From assembly GCA_016165875.1 (NCBI GenBank), contig JABBOT010000009.1, forward strand, positions 17,726,790 through 17,790,789: a stretch of 64,000 bases of DNA, written 5' to 3'. Each line of letters starts with the position of its first letter. The stretch's first letter is position 1. This DNA comes from Acanthopleura granulata (taxonomy: Eukaryota; Mollusca; Polyplacophora; Chitonida; Chitonidae). Of the stretch, positions 12,385-23,700 are shown piece by piece. Below the pieces are notes generated by a model, which was given only the letters and a program-made list of their open reading frames with translations, made no database searches and was not told the DNA's origin. The position numbers and the translations under genes were made by a program.

Positions 12385-12740
12385 ATTCTGTATTTTACAA
12401 GGAAGCGTCAGTTTCTGCATTCTATCTATTACTTATTACAACAATAAGATGTCGAAGTGTCCTGTATGGATATGTAAATGGTATGTGATATTGTCGATTT
12501 TTGACCGCGACTTCCTCAACCCCTTGGAGAGCGCGGTTATAACCTAACAAAATAAGGATGTGTGCGAGGGTCGCGGTTTTGTTATCACCGCGCCCTCCAT
12601 CCACAAAGTCGCCATTTTCGCGATCGAAGTGGAAATTCTCGGCTACCGTACACATGCCCATGCAGCTCTCTGCAGTATATTGCTATTGTAATAAGTAATA
12701 CAGAGAATGTAGAACCTGACGCTTCCTTCTATAGACTGTA
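12385..12740. mobile_element. Fold-back (MITE-like) element: 350-bp imperfect palindrome
   Basis: The left arm starts with 'aaggaagcgtcagtttctgc' (about 12398) and the right arm ends with its near complement ('gaacctgacgcttccttcta', about 12711-12730). Pairing continues inwards: 'attacttattacaacaata' with 'tattgtaataagtaat', 'ctgtatggatatgtaaatgg' with the complement near 12645-12665, and 'gagcgcggttataac' with 'gttatcaccgcgccc'. The unpaired centre is near 12560. Small ORFs on both strands here are by-products of the palindrome. No transposase is encoded. I infer a non-autonomous fold-back element; the family is not identified. Confidence 0.7.
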
Positions 12741-12879
12741 GACCAGCAGACAACGTCTTTATTGAGTGTTAACGAGACAAAGTGGTCAACTTTGGTGAAT
12801 CCATATACACATGCATCTTTTGATCGTTACCGGCTGACTTTAGTTCAGAAAATGAAGGGTGTCGGCGCATTCAATCTCA

Positions 12880-14575
12880 ATCTAAATGTGTGAAATACCT
12901 CTCATAGCCCTTCAGAGCTTAAACGCTTGAAATGTCCCTCATGGTCCTTCAGTGGCTAAATGTGTGAAATATCTCTCTTGTTCTTTTAGGGATTCAAGGT
13001 ATGGAATATCTCTCATGGCCACTCATTGGCTAAATGTGTGAAATATCTCTCGTGTTCTTTTAGCGATTAAAGGTGTGAAATATCTCCTATGGTCCTTCAG
13101 TGGTTAACATGTGAAATATCTCTCATGGTATTTCAGTGACTAACGTGTGAAATATCCCTCATGGTACTTCAGTGAGTAAACGTGTGAAATATCTGTCATG
13201 GCCCTTGAGTGATTGAGCGTGTGAAACATCTCTCATGGTCCTTCAGCGGGTAAACGTGTGAAATATCTCTCATAGTCCTTCAGTGACTGAGCGTGTGAAA
13301 TATCTCTCATGGCCCTCCAGTGACTGAGCGTGTGAACTATCTTTCACGGTCCTTCGGTGGTAAAACGTGTGAAATATCCCTCATGCTCCTTCAGTGGCTG
13401 AGCGTATGGAATAACTTTCTTGGTCCTTCAGTGATTAAACTTGTGAAATATCTCTCCAGGTCTAGCTTCAGTGGGTAAACGTGTGAAATATCTCCCATGG
13501 TCCTTCAGTGTTTAAACGTGTGAAATATCCCTCATGCTCCTTCAGTGGCTGAGCGTATGAAATAGCTTTCTTGGTCCTTCAGTGATTAACGTTGTGAAAT
13601 ATCTCTCCAGGTCTAGCTTCAGTGGGTAAACGTGTGAAATATCTCCCATGGTCCTTCAGTGTTTAAACGTGTGAAATATCCCTCATGCTCCTTCAGTGGC
13701 TGAGCGTATGAAATAGCTTTCTTTGGTCCTTCAGTGATTAAACGTGTGAAATGTCTTTCATGGCCATTCAGTGACTGAGCGTATGAAATATCTCTCATGG
13801 CCCTCCAGTGACTGAGCGTGTGAACTATCTTTCACGGTCCTTCAGTGTTTAAACGTGTGAAATATCCCTCATGCTCCTTCAGTGGCTGAGCGTATGAAAT
13901 AGCTTTCTTGGTCCTTCAGTGATTAAACTTGTGAAATATCTCTCCAGGTCTAGCTTCAGTGGGTAAACGTGTGAAATATCTCCCATGGTCCTTCAGTGTT
14001 TAAACGTGTGAAATATCCCTCATGCTCCTTCAGTGGCTGAGCGTATGAAATAGCTTTCTTGGTCTTTCAGTGATTAAACGTGTTAAATGTCTTTCATGGC
14101 CATTCAGTGACTGAGCGTATGAAATATCCCTCATGGCCCTTTTGTGGTTAAACGTGTGAAATATCGCTCATGGTACTTCAGTGGCTGAACGTATGAAATA
14201 TCTCTCATGCCCCTTCAGTGGTTAAACGTGTGAAATATTTCTCACGGTCCTTCAGTGGTTAAAGGTGTGAAATATCTCTCATGGTCTAGCTTCAGTGACT
14301 AAACTGTGGAATACACCACGTGGTCCTTGAGTGGTTAAACGTGTGAAATATCTCTCAAGGTCTAGCTTCAGGGGTTAAAGGTGTGAAATATCTGTCGTGG
14401 TCCTTCGGTGCTTAAACGTGGGAAATATCTACCATGGTCCTTCGATGGCTAAAAGTGCGGAATACCTCTCATGGCCATTCAGTGCAATGCTAAACGTTTG
14501 AAATAGACCCTCTGGTTTTTCACAGCATGGCTAAATATATGAAATAATCCTTCTGGTCCTACAGTAGCTCTTAAT
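12880..14575. repeat. Minisatellite: about 45 units of 37-38 bp with a partial higher-order repeat
   Basis: The unit reads approximately 'aacgtgtgaaatatctctca' followed by 'tggtccttcagtggtta'. Between about 13340 and 14080 sets of four unit variants repeat together: the marker 'ggtctagcttcagtgggtaa' recurs with tctagc at 13461, 13612 and 13949, so adjacent sets are 151 bp apart and one set is separated by a longer insertion of extra units. Divergence rises towards both ends. No open frame runs through it and no direct function is visible. Confidence 0.92.
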
Positions 14576-14926
14576 ATTTGATAATGGACCATAAAATGCT
14601 CGTCAAACTATTCCTTTCATGTGTTAAAGGAAATTAAGAGACAACAATAATCGTGGGAATCCCATTTTGTACCCTTGGAACATGTCTTAAGCATAGATTA
14701 TTAATGTCACTTGATGCATTTATATATTTATGTATTTTATAGTACGTAAGACAATACTTGCCATACTATACGGTGGCTAAAGAGGAGGTTATCATTTTCT
14801 CTTACAAACGAAATTGTTCGCAAGATATTGTAGGATTTTTATTGTTTTTTGTTTTAGTTTTGTAATTTTGTTTTTGTTGTGATTGTTGTTGTTTTTTCTT
14901 TAGTGCAGGAAATTTTTTGAATGAAA
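14576..14926. other. Intergenic, no gene seen
   Basis: AT-rich spacer between the minisatellite and the next repeat block. It ends in a T- and G-rich run (14820-14900). Nothing else is visible. Confidence 0.4.
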
Positions 14927-14990
14927 GATCATGGCTTAACGCGACGTCGGCAATGTTTTAGCCATGTCGTGGCGAGAAATTACTTGATAT
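14927..14990 (+). repeat. Dispersed repeat 'tcggcaat...agccatgtcgtggcga', copy 1
   Basis: A 60-bp stretch ('gatcatggcttaacgcgacg', then 'tcggcaatgttttagccatg') matches 58900-58960 closely in the same orientation. It resembles the conserved 3' part of a SINE, but only two copies are seen here. Confidence 0.55.
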
Positions 14991-15002
14991 ATGTCAATGT
15001 TG

Positions 15003-15052
15003 TGGTGACCTCCGTGGCTCGGTCGGTTAGCGTGCTTGCCCAGCCCAATGTA
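15003..15052 (+). mobile_element. SINE family-1 tRNA-like head, interrupted
   Basis: The segment 'gacctccgtggctcggtcgg' with 'ttagcgtgcttgcccagc' is the tRNA-derived head (A-box region) of family 1. It passes directly into the GC-rich fold-back sequence at about 15050, so the SINE body is missing. Confidence 0.7.
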
Positions 15053-15172
15053 TGGAAGCCCAATGGGGACATCTTGACCCGCGCGGAGCAAATCGCGCGG
15101 GATTAGTGCCGTCCTCGTGTCGCGGGTTTCGATCCGCGGGGGCGCGGGACGATGGGACGAGGGTTAAGCTAT
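15050..15172 (+). mobile_element. GC-rich fold-back element, copy 1 (left arm mostly deleted)
   Basis: It starts with 'atggaagcccaatggggaca', has the centre 'aaatcgcgcgggatta' and then the intact right arm ('gtcgcgggtttcgatccgcg', 'ggcgcgggacgatgggacg'). It is homologous to the reverse complement of 15993-16127. G+C content is far above that of the surrounding DNA. The arm contains a pol III B-box-like gtttcgatcc. Confidence 0.65.
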
Positions 15173-15179
15173 GCCGATT

Positions 15180-15950
15180 TTGGCCCCTCTGCTGGTACCA
15201 TTGTACCGCAAAATGCTATTCATGATTCAGAGAATTTATCTATTTGTGTTCCAAGTTTTGTGAACAAAGTTGCCCTTGTTAAAATACGGTCAAGCCAGAA
15301 AATATGTATTGATATGAGAAAACTCTAGACATATGAACGGTTTTTCCTGGGAATAATTGTAAAAGGCAATAAACACAAAAATCCAACACATATTTTGATG
15401 AAAATTTGGACTTGGATAGTGACTTAAAATAAATGATTTTTTCTCTAGTATTTTGGTCTTAATTTAACATTTTAATTTTCATGGAACGTAAAATTCTTTA
15501 AAGTGAAAGATTTTATGGTCTGTATTTGCTAACAAGAGCGTGCGATGACGTGGTTTGTAAAGTTCGTCCTGGGGTGTATGATCTGTTACACTGTCTTTAC
15601 GAGTGTTCAGAACGTGACAAACAATGTATTACCAGTGAACTGGCAGGAAGTCAATATTCCTGAAATTACAGCGATGAAGTCGGTGAATTCACGTGACAAT
15701 TGGAGCACTTTGATTCGTTGAAAGATTAGGTTATGTTCTAAACAGAATAAGCCAGCGTCCACCGTTGACGCATTACAGATATAACTAAAATGAACTCTTC
15801 GGGCGAGTCTACGAACGTCTGCCACTTATAAATAGCCCATAACCGCGTCCGGACATTTTCTTGAAATCAACACTCTCAAGAAGTCGACATTTTCTTGAAA
15901 TTGACATTTCCTTGAAATCGGCCCAATGGCCTAGATGAAATAAACTTTGA
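15180..15950. other. Spacer between two fold-back elements; no gene seen
   Basis: AT-rich sequence lying between oppositely oriented GC-rich fold-back copies. The short minus-strand frames at its right end read through the fold-back and are not genes. Confidence 0.4.
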
Positions 15951-15992
15951 TAGGTCATGGGCCGCGACACGTGGAGGGTATCGTCCTCGTCC

Positions 15993-16104
15993 CCTCGTCC
16001 CGCGCCCCGCGGGTTGAGGCCCGCAACACGAGGTCGGAACAAATCGCGCGCGATTTCCACCGTCCTGGTGACGCGGGTTGAGACCCGAGAGGCGCGGGAC
16101 GAGA
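15993..16104 (-). mobile_element. GC-rich fold-back element, copy 2 (both arms intact)
   Basis: An imperfect 112-bp palindrome centred at 16048.5. The central aaatcgcgcgcgattt is a perfect 16-bp palindrome. The left arm 'cctcgtcccgcgccccgcgg' pairs with the right-arm 'gaggcgcgggacgaga', and both arms contain a 'gcgggttgag.cccg' block. The flank to 16127 ('tgtcctcatccggcttccat') corresponds inversely to the left end of the copy at 15050. It sits immediately before a family-1 SINE fragment. Confidence 0.75.
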
Positions 16105-16127
16105 TGTCCTCATCCGGCTTCCATAGC

Positions 16128-16211
16128 AATGACCCAGAAGCCTCCCACCAATGCGGTCGCTGTCGAGCTCATGCTGGATGTCTCTCCGGCCGTATGTGGG
16201 AAGATGTCTAG
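16128..16211 (+). mobile_element. SINE family-1 fragment (middle part)
   Basis: It carries 'aatgacccagaagcctccca', 'ccaatgcggtcgctgt' and 'ggccgtatgtgggaagat', then stops. The tRNA head is replaced by the GC-rich fold-back element and the 3' half is missing. Confidence 0.75.
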
Positions 16212-16588
16212 AAAATCGCTCAAATGCAAGTATATACAACCTGACCTATTTAATCCTATAGCCTGTAAAAAAAAAAAAAATAGGTCAAGCTCAGACTGGC
16301 CTGCAACCTCAACCAGTGGCACCCAATTCCCCGACGCTGGGTACATCATCGGTGTAGCTGATTAGACTGGTGACAGCAGGTAAGTTGATTAGCCTTGTAC
16401 TGCTCGTTTGAAATCGATTTATCTCTGATGAGACCATTTCGTTAATCTGATGGACACGTGTATACGTGTTCAAGCGACAGCTGTAACTGAGTGCAACTGG
16501 GCGCCTAGTTATATAGGCCCATGTAGGCCCAATACTCCTCCATCTATAACGTTCTTGATGATTTACGCAGGCCATCTACATGTAGAGT

Positions 16589-16650
16589 ACTCCCTGGCCG
16601 TACGTGGGAAGGTCCGCCAGCAACTGCTGACCGCCGTCGAGTACACATAC
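16589..16650 (+). mobile_element. Short SINE family-1 fragment
   Basis: 'ctggccgtacgtgggaaggt' followed by 'ccgccagcaactgctgaccg' and 'ccgtcgagtac' matches the SINE centre with an internal deletion. Confidence 0.55.
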
Positions 16651-16820
16651 ACACATACATTCACGCTGCGTACATTTGCCCGTCAGGGTTCCTAGTTACG
16701 ACTGACTCGCAGTAATCTGAGACGTTAGTTACCTCATACATGTATACATGTAGGAACTCAACAGGGCCTATGCCTTCACAGGCAGATGCAGTTTAGGCCT
16801 TCTAAGCTAGGGAAGCTGGG

Positions 16821-17103
16821 GTGGGCTCCTTGGCCGATGGTGTGGCTAGCGCAGCGTAATGACCCAGGTCTCTCTTACCAATGCATGCGATGGTTGTGAG
16901 TTCAAGTCCAGCTAAGGCTGGCTACCTCTACGGTCGTACGTTGGAAGTTCTGCTAGCAACGTGCGGATGGACTGCGATCCGCGGTCGTGGATTTCACCCG
17001 GGCTCTACCCGATTCCTTCCATCCATAATGCTGTCCGTCGCCGTAGAAGTGAAATATTCTTGAGAAGACGGCGTAAATCACCAATCAAGTAAATAAATAA
17101 ATA
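16821..17103 (+). mobile_element. SINE family 1, near full length
   Basis: The copy has the tRNA-like head ('tggctagcgcagcgtaatga'), the B-box-like 'gtgagttcaagtccagct', the body ('gtcgtacgttggaagttctg'), the 3' core 'gaaatattcttgagaagacg' and an (AAAT)n tail. The central gggctctaccc block is diverged. Confidence 0.85.
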
Positions 17104-18360
17104 GGCCTGAATATTTCCCCTCATTAATGGCTACGCGTCGAGACTAGCCACCTTCTCTTAGCTACCGCTACCAATAAGTAGGCCTATGCTGAACAGTGTT
17201 TTGGTGAATGTTGCGACCTGTTAAATTACGTTCACTCTGAAGGTATTTTGCGTTTCCTGCACGTCAGAAAACATGTACAGTAGCTATAGGGCCTACAAAT
17301 GTCCGCGATACAACAAAAACGACCACATGCTTTGGGCAAACTCGAGATTTGCTCTCTAACTTCTCGTGATGGAGCCATGTAGGGTTGATCCAAACTCAAT
17401 TCAGTACGACGAACCGGTATGAAAGATAAGTCCGAAAAACTGTGTCGTGATTGGCTGAAAGATGTACTGACTGACAGATTGAGAAACGGTATACGTGTAT
17501 GTTCAGTGCGGAAGTGGTAGCGGACAAATAAGGACTAGGCCAGGTACCGGTCGGCCCGGTGTCCATGGCATGTATAATGTGTCAGAGAGGGGCGTCGCGT
17601 CTGCATGGCCGGTCTCCACGGCATGGCGTTTCAGTGAGGCAGCACTATAAATATGTCGGCATTGGGTCTAGCCTGCTACAGATAAGCATTTTGAGCAGAC
17701 CATTGTAACATGAATGAAATATTGTTGAAAGCGACGTTAAAACCTACTCAAAAGCAAACATTATGGGCAATCCCTCGAATGGACTGGATACGAGTACGGT
17801 AGGGCAGCCCTCTATACAGGCCCACAGCGCTTGCCACACTATATTAGACATTATGGCATAACACGAAGCAGGACCCGAGTTGCCTTTTAAGAAATTATCA
17901 AAAACATTCATTTTCTCCTGTCCCTATCGAGTTCAGGCGCCTTCATTGTTGAAACATGCATGCACATGAGTCATAGTTTTCCTTTCCCTTTTCCCTTGAA
18001 ATATTCACCAAATTACAGTAGGAACTGTGTCATAGTATACAAGGGCAGCCACTTGTTGTTTCTTTCGTTAGGTTTTGACAACACATAAATTATATAAGGA
18101 CTGATGGTTTCGAAATAATAGTTGGATGAATTCACTTTCTATCCATTCTTTTGTAAAGACTGATTTTCATTGTTCAGTTAATGTACATGCTGCTATTGAG
18201 AGTCTCATGTATTCAGGCAATTATTCATGCTCATAATAGGTTCCCAAATTAAGATTAGATGGCTTAAGAAAATGTGTGTATTTTGATTAATTTGATGTTG
18301 AAAATTTATGATATTATATTATACGTCTTATTGAATTGTTGTATACGTAAATATTTGTTT
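17104..18360. other. Intergenic, no gene seen
   Basis: Mixed-composition spacer. A SINE-like 3' tail ('gaatgaaatattgttgaaag', then 'cgacgttaaaacctactc') lies at 17711-17750, probably from another SINE family. No coding exon recognised. Confidence 0.4.
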
Positions 18361-18372
18361 AATGAAACTTGC

Positions 18373-18608
18373 GGGACCTCCGTGGCTCAGTTGGTTAGCA
18401 CGCTAGTGCAGCGTAATAACCCAGAAGCCTCCCACCAATGCGGTCGCTGTGAGTTCAAGTCCAGTCTGGCCGTCAGCAACCAGCGGATGGCCATCGGTTT
18501 CACCTGGGCTCTGCCCGGTTTCCTCTCACCATAATGCTGTCCGTCGTCGTGTAAGTGAAATATTCTTGAGTACGACGTAAAACACCAACCAAATACATGA
18601 AATAAATA
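18373..18608 (+). mobile_element. SINE family 1, near full length, with perfect target-site duplication
   Basis: The copy starts 'gggacctccgtggctcagtt', includes A-box-like and B-box-like (gagttcaagtcc) tRNA features and ends in an (AAAT)n tail. It is flanked by a perfect 12-bp direct repeat, aatgaaacttgc, at 18361-18372 and 18609-18620. A short internal deletion removes part of the 'ctggcttcctctccggccgt' block. It looks like the youngest SINE in the window. Confidence 0.95.
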
Positions 18609-18620
18609 AATGAAACTTGC

Positions 18621-20429
18621 TTGAAGAAACCAGTGAATACAGCCTGATGGTTAACCTGTTCACAAGAATGTGGATGAACAGATGGACGGACGGACGGACG
18701 GCAGTCAACCGCTAGAACATTACATCTATACCATTGTAGGCGAAGGGGAAACAGGTGTGCTGAGAAGAAGGAAATGTACAAGAGACTAGGCACGAGATTC
18801 CGCGAGATTTGTACCTGGGAAACTTTCATAATTAAAGTGACTGCCGCGGAAAAGGGAAAAGGATCGGACATCAGTAAAGCATTGGAGCTACAAATAAGCT
18901 TTTGAACGTTTGGAAACATGAAGAATTCTGAGCACAGTTATCATATGCAATCAGCTAACCTCAGTACGGATTCTGGTCATGAATGGCAACATAAGTAAAA
19001 GCCATAAAGTAACTATACCGGAGATTCTTGGCTTTATCATTTATGAAGAATATAGCTCTTTTTATTGGCTTTCAGAAATATCAAATTCGTACTTGTACAA
19101 TGTATAGAGTTAATGGGATTCTAAAACTTGATAATGTTTGCTGCAAAACCATTACAAAATTTTCGAACTTCGTTAATGATTTTGAAAGGTATCCCGTGCA
19201 TGGCTTAGATGGGGCTGATATATTATGAAAGGTGATTTCGGGTATTCTGCAGTAATATAGGTAACATTCGACTGGGTTTGCGGTGACTGATTTTCTGCCA
19301 AAAATGTCTGCAATAGTCTCTTTTATCTTATGCATGCTTTTTTATGTGCTTACAGTTGCTTATTCTGAGCCCGAAACACCAATTGATTTGACGAAGAAGA
19401 GAATATTGCTTTGTATCGATTTTTCGATTTGTAATTAAGTCAGTGTGATATACAGTCTGCTTTATTTTCAGCAGGATAAAATTATGAGTATTTGTGTCAC
19501 GTTCAAATGAAAGATTCCTCGCTAGCCTTCGTCATTGACGCGCTTTCCACGAAACATTTCTTACGTTCAGAGTACTGTTGATTCATTTGAAACTTCGTCC
19601 TCTCGATTACTGATTTTACTATAATTTGTTCTGCTAATGCATAAAATTCCTAATACTGCTGCTCTGTGTTTTTTTCCTGATCGAGCAGCTGATTAAGGCC
19701 AGCCGTCACGTACACTCTTTCATCTGTAAAGTTTTCTGTGCACAGCAGGAGTATTTGATCAACAACCAGTAACATGTAGTCTATTATCCAGTTGGCTTTC
19801 TCCGTGTTTCCTGATACATACCACACCGTGACTGATATTAGGTGTGTAATTCAATGTCTGCAGCACGATGCTCGAATTAGACACCGGTGGTTCATGGGAA
19901 CACATGATTCCTTATGCATACATGACTAGAGAATTTGCGGAAGGCGCGGGATACCAAAGTGGTCTGCCTGAAATGAGAATCTCGCAGCAACGCGAGATGT
20001 CAAAGGTCTATAGAACGCAAAGCCTTTTGGGGCAGCGTCCGATCCCCCGACAGCATTAGCGCGAGATATTCCCTAGGATCTAGAGGGCGACATGCACCCT
20101 TGTGACCTAGGTGTCGAATCCAACATTCGTATACCAGCCGTCAACAAAAACACTCTCGCGGAAGCTGGCGTTACCCAATTGAGAATTAAAGTGGAACGCA
20201 GTGAAATATCCAAGAGGATGAATATCTAGGACGGAAGACTTTTGAGGCACCGTTATTTTTCCACTAGCAACAGCGAGAGACTTTCGGGGGAACCGCCATT
20301 AATCAAAGATCTAGAGCGCGAGACTTTCCAGGTACCGCCAGATGTCAAAACCTACAGCTCTCTCGCAGCACCGCTTGTTACGTAAGAGCTAGGGCTCAAG
20401 ACTCTCGTGCATGAAATCGCGAGTTGCCT
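18621..20429. other. Intergenic / upstream of SDS, no gene seen
   Basis: No exon recognised. The part from about 19860 to 20420 is richer in G, C and CpG than its surroundings, with several 'gcgaga' words, but I could assign no feature to it. Confidence 0.35.
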
Positions 20430-20560
20430 GGGCCCACTTGCACGAAGCCCGCTTAACGTTACGATCCAGGTGCCTGCCATGGTGACGTAATGCTTACAGC
20501 GTTGGTTGCCATGGTAGTTACGTAGTAGCAACGTTAAGAGAGGCTCGTGGAAGTGGGCCC
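20430..20560. mobile_element. 131-bp MITE with ~33-bp imperfect terminal inverted repeats, upstream of SDS
   Basis: It begins 'gggcccacttgcacgaagcc' and ends with the near complement 'ggctcgtggaagtgggccc'. Pairing extends to the 'ttaacgtta' / 'aacgttaa' blocks, giving arms of about 33 bp. Inside are two 'gccatggt' motifs. A related copy lies at 53459-53574. The right end is 151 bp from the SDS start codon, so it may overlap that gene's promoter or 5' UTR. No clear target-site duplication was found. Confidence 0.8.
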
Positions 20561-20711
20561 CGCCTACGAGAACCAAGGCGTGGTGTGCGGCATCGCGGAA
20601 CGTGATCTCGAGTATACCTAATACAGGTCACGATAAGAGAAAAAGTATCAACACACCTTCACATGAGAAAATTAACAGTTTCTGACGGTACTTGTTCTGA
20701 TTACTTTGAGA

Positions 20712-23700
20712 ATGACTACCCAAACGGACGACGCGGAAGCAAACCTCCCGCTGTACCTTGTGACGCCCGTCATAGAAAGCAGGCCGATGAAACTCATCAC
20801 GGGATTTGACGTCTTCCTCAAACTGGAGAATCTGCAACCCCCAGGCTCCTTCAAGTGCAGAGGGATCAGTTATCAGTGTAAAAAGGTGAGGTCATCATGA
20901 TCATCGGTGATAAAATCTGTAAGGCCGCCCACAAGATGAAGAGGAAAAATCGGTGTGGCATTACAGTGGCATAATTCGATTGCATCGTCACTGTAATATT
21001 TTTTACCTAATTCTGGTGAAACCATGGTGTCAGTGTGGGAAGAGGGGTCGTGTAAGTTCCTGTTTGGCACATACATGAATAGCCAAAATAAGTTATGAGG
21101 TAAATTTAGAGTAGGTCGGATAATCATTGGTTACGTGCGACCAAATGTCAACTTTCATCCTGTGGTTACTGCTCTATAAGCTGTTTAATCTATAAGCTGT
21201 GGTCTTAAATATTATGTTTTGTGTACTGTGTCACTGTTTCTGTTCGTAGTTGTGATCGTAAAGCAACGGGTAGTTCAAAGGCAACACCGTGTAAAAACAG
21301 ACAATGGAATATTTTATAAAAGCTTGGAACCCATATGTCTTTATAGAACCTATATTCCCCATTGTTCTTGGTAGACAGGGTCCTTTCTGGCTAAAACATG
21401 CTGTTCACACACACCTCATATTCCCTCAGTTACCGTTATGGAATTGTTACGAAGTTCAAAATACAAGAACAAGCGGAGCTATCCACTCCAAGGTATACCT
21501 CACATGTGGAAATCTCTAATCGGGATCCTACTACCGTAATTCACGAACAGACTAGCCTAATATGTTACGCACAGTGTGCTACAATTTCTTGCGTCGGGTT
21601 GTTATCCTTGGTAAATGAGCACAGCTGGTAAATATCAGGGAGGGAGAAGTGATTACCTGTGCATTACTTATAAGCTGGTGCTTACTGAATGTGATGATAA
21701 CACGGAATTTCGAGTAAATCTAGAACATTGGTACCAAATTCTGCCCAGGCCATGTTATAATGGGTCGTGTAAGTTGCTACATGTATAAGACTTTAGCATT
21801 TACATTAACAGTTAGAAGAGAAACCCTAAATGAGGTAAACTGACCAGAGACCCGATTTCATCTGTTACGTGTGATCCAATGTCTATCATGTTGCCGTCGC
21901 CGACCTGGTTTTACTCTCCATGTCGTCTCCATCTTTTATGTTGACAGATTTGTACGTACCGTTGACTGTCATCTTTTCAAAGCTTTAATGCTTACTTTAC
22001 GCTGTATTTCAAACTGTTCAACTGTCCAGTAACATCAAATGCGGGCGCCTGGATGCGAAGAAGCGCTGTAAAACGCTTTAAGAGTTAATGTGTGATTCAT
22101 CGTATTTAGATGGTCTTCGTTGCGTCCCTTTTCTCTATTGCTGCAATTTGATAGTGTTCAACTCACAGAGCGCCAACTTAGATCTCAGTGCATGGTTCTT
22201 TGACATGAACAGAACCGTTATGAAAATTCACTGTTTTCACAAAACTTTTTGCAAGTCACTTTTTTGGTAACTTTTCTCGTAAAAGACATTGTAGTTGTTT
22301 ATAGGGGACGTCATTTACAGGAAAAGTTGCGAGAAATTGATATCCCAAGTATTTATGAAAGTGGGCTCTGTTATGAAAATGACAGAAAAATTTACTATTT
22401 GAATATTTCCATTGTGTAAAACAAATTCATTCTGAATAAAAATATTTGGCTGTTGTTTAGCGCCGTTCTCAGAAACATTTCATTTATACAACTGCGGTCA
22501 GGCTAAAGGGTGGATGAAACTAGAGTGTTGGGAGTATAACCAAGGCTGGATCCTCAACGAAAGGAATCATGACTGAATTAACTGAAACCTTGTCTTAAGA
22601 AATAAATGGTTTGTTTCCGTGCCATCACAGGCAAAAGCAAGAGGCTGCAAGACGATAGTCTGTGCTTCCGGTGGAAGTGCAGGTCTGGCAGCGGCATATT
22701 GTGCGCAGGCGCTGAGGGTATCCGCACGAATAGTACTCCCAAAGAGAACCCCAAGTTTTGTAGCCGACAAGCTTCGCACTTATTATGTGAGTGTAGTCGA
22801 TTTACTCTTTCTCCTAAATCGCATATGACACATATACTCTCATATATACTTGCGCTGCATTTATGAAATTTTAAAATCCTGGTTCTTGATTGAGAGACTG
22901 GCGCAGCTAAATTAACGAACGGTGGTTCAAAAAGGTGTATGCATGTACATATATTCCTAAAAATGCGCTTAAAAGTTTAGCCTTCTATTGGTGACAAGCT
23001 TATTCAGTAAAACGCGAATTCAAGGGGAAATACAACGTTGTTGAATTTAACTCAGACACAGGCGTCTCCAATGTGTAAATACATGTTTGTTGAAATTATG
23101 CTCTTGATATACTCGTGACACCTGTCTTTTCTTGTAATGTGACAGGGTGCTGAAGTTGAAATTCGTGGTGAAGTGTGGGACGAGGCTAACTCTTATGCTC
23201 TCAGGCTCTGTGAGCAACCTGGTAAGACACAACTGTTTTGTTTCACAGGGCTCTGGTCACCTTAATCTATTTCTACACTTATGTATGGCCACGTTCTTTA
23301 TCTGAAATAAGCATGATATCATATTAATTTCCTTCCAAATCTGCTTTTAAATTCGAATTGCCTGTCCAGTTAAAGACTCTGCCTCACATCTCAGTCATCG
23401 TAGAAGATACAATATAAAATCCCATTTTTGTTGTCATGTGTTCTGAACAGGGAAGTTTCTTGAGAGAAAAAAGTAGGCGTGCCAAGGTTTAAGCTTGTTA
23501 AAAGTTAAAGTAGTTACGTTTGGATGGACACTGAGCTAGCACTTTTCTGACTTGTTTTGCTTTCTTTTAAGGTTTTGAATATGTCCATCCCTTTGACAAC
23601 AAAGACGTGTGGTAAGACCCGTTTCTATAGTGTAGTCATAGTTTGACATCTTAATTTAAAACAACAAATAATGGAACAATAGTTCCATGGAAACAGATGT

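Noticed and set aside
12257..12661. Frames of 96 (+) and 79 (-) codons
   Set aside because: Both run across the large fold-back element, so each strand mirrors the other.
12880..14575. CRISPR-like array
   Set aside because: Units are contiguous with no unique spacers and the DNA is eukaryotic; it is a minisatellite.
15809..16239. Overlapping open frames of 79-106 codons on both strands
   Set aside because: They lie in the GC-rich fold-back element and SINE fragment; stop codons are rare there only because of composition and symmetry.
18500..18919. 139-codon minus-strand frame
   Set aside because: Its downstream part reads through an antisense SINE tail and the rest shows no domain or splice context.
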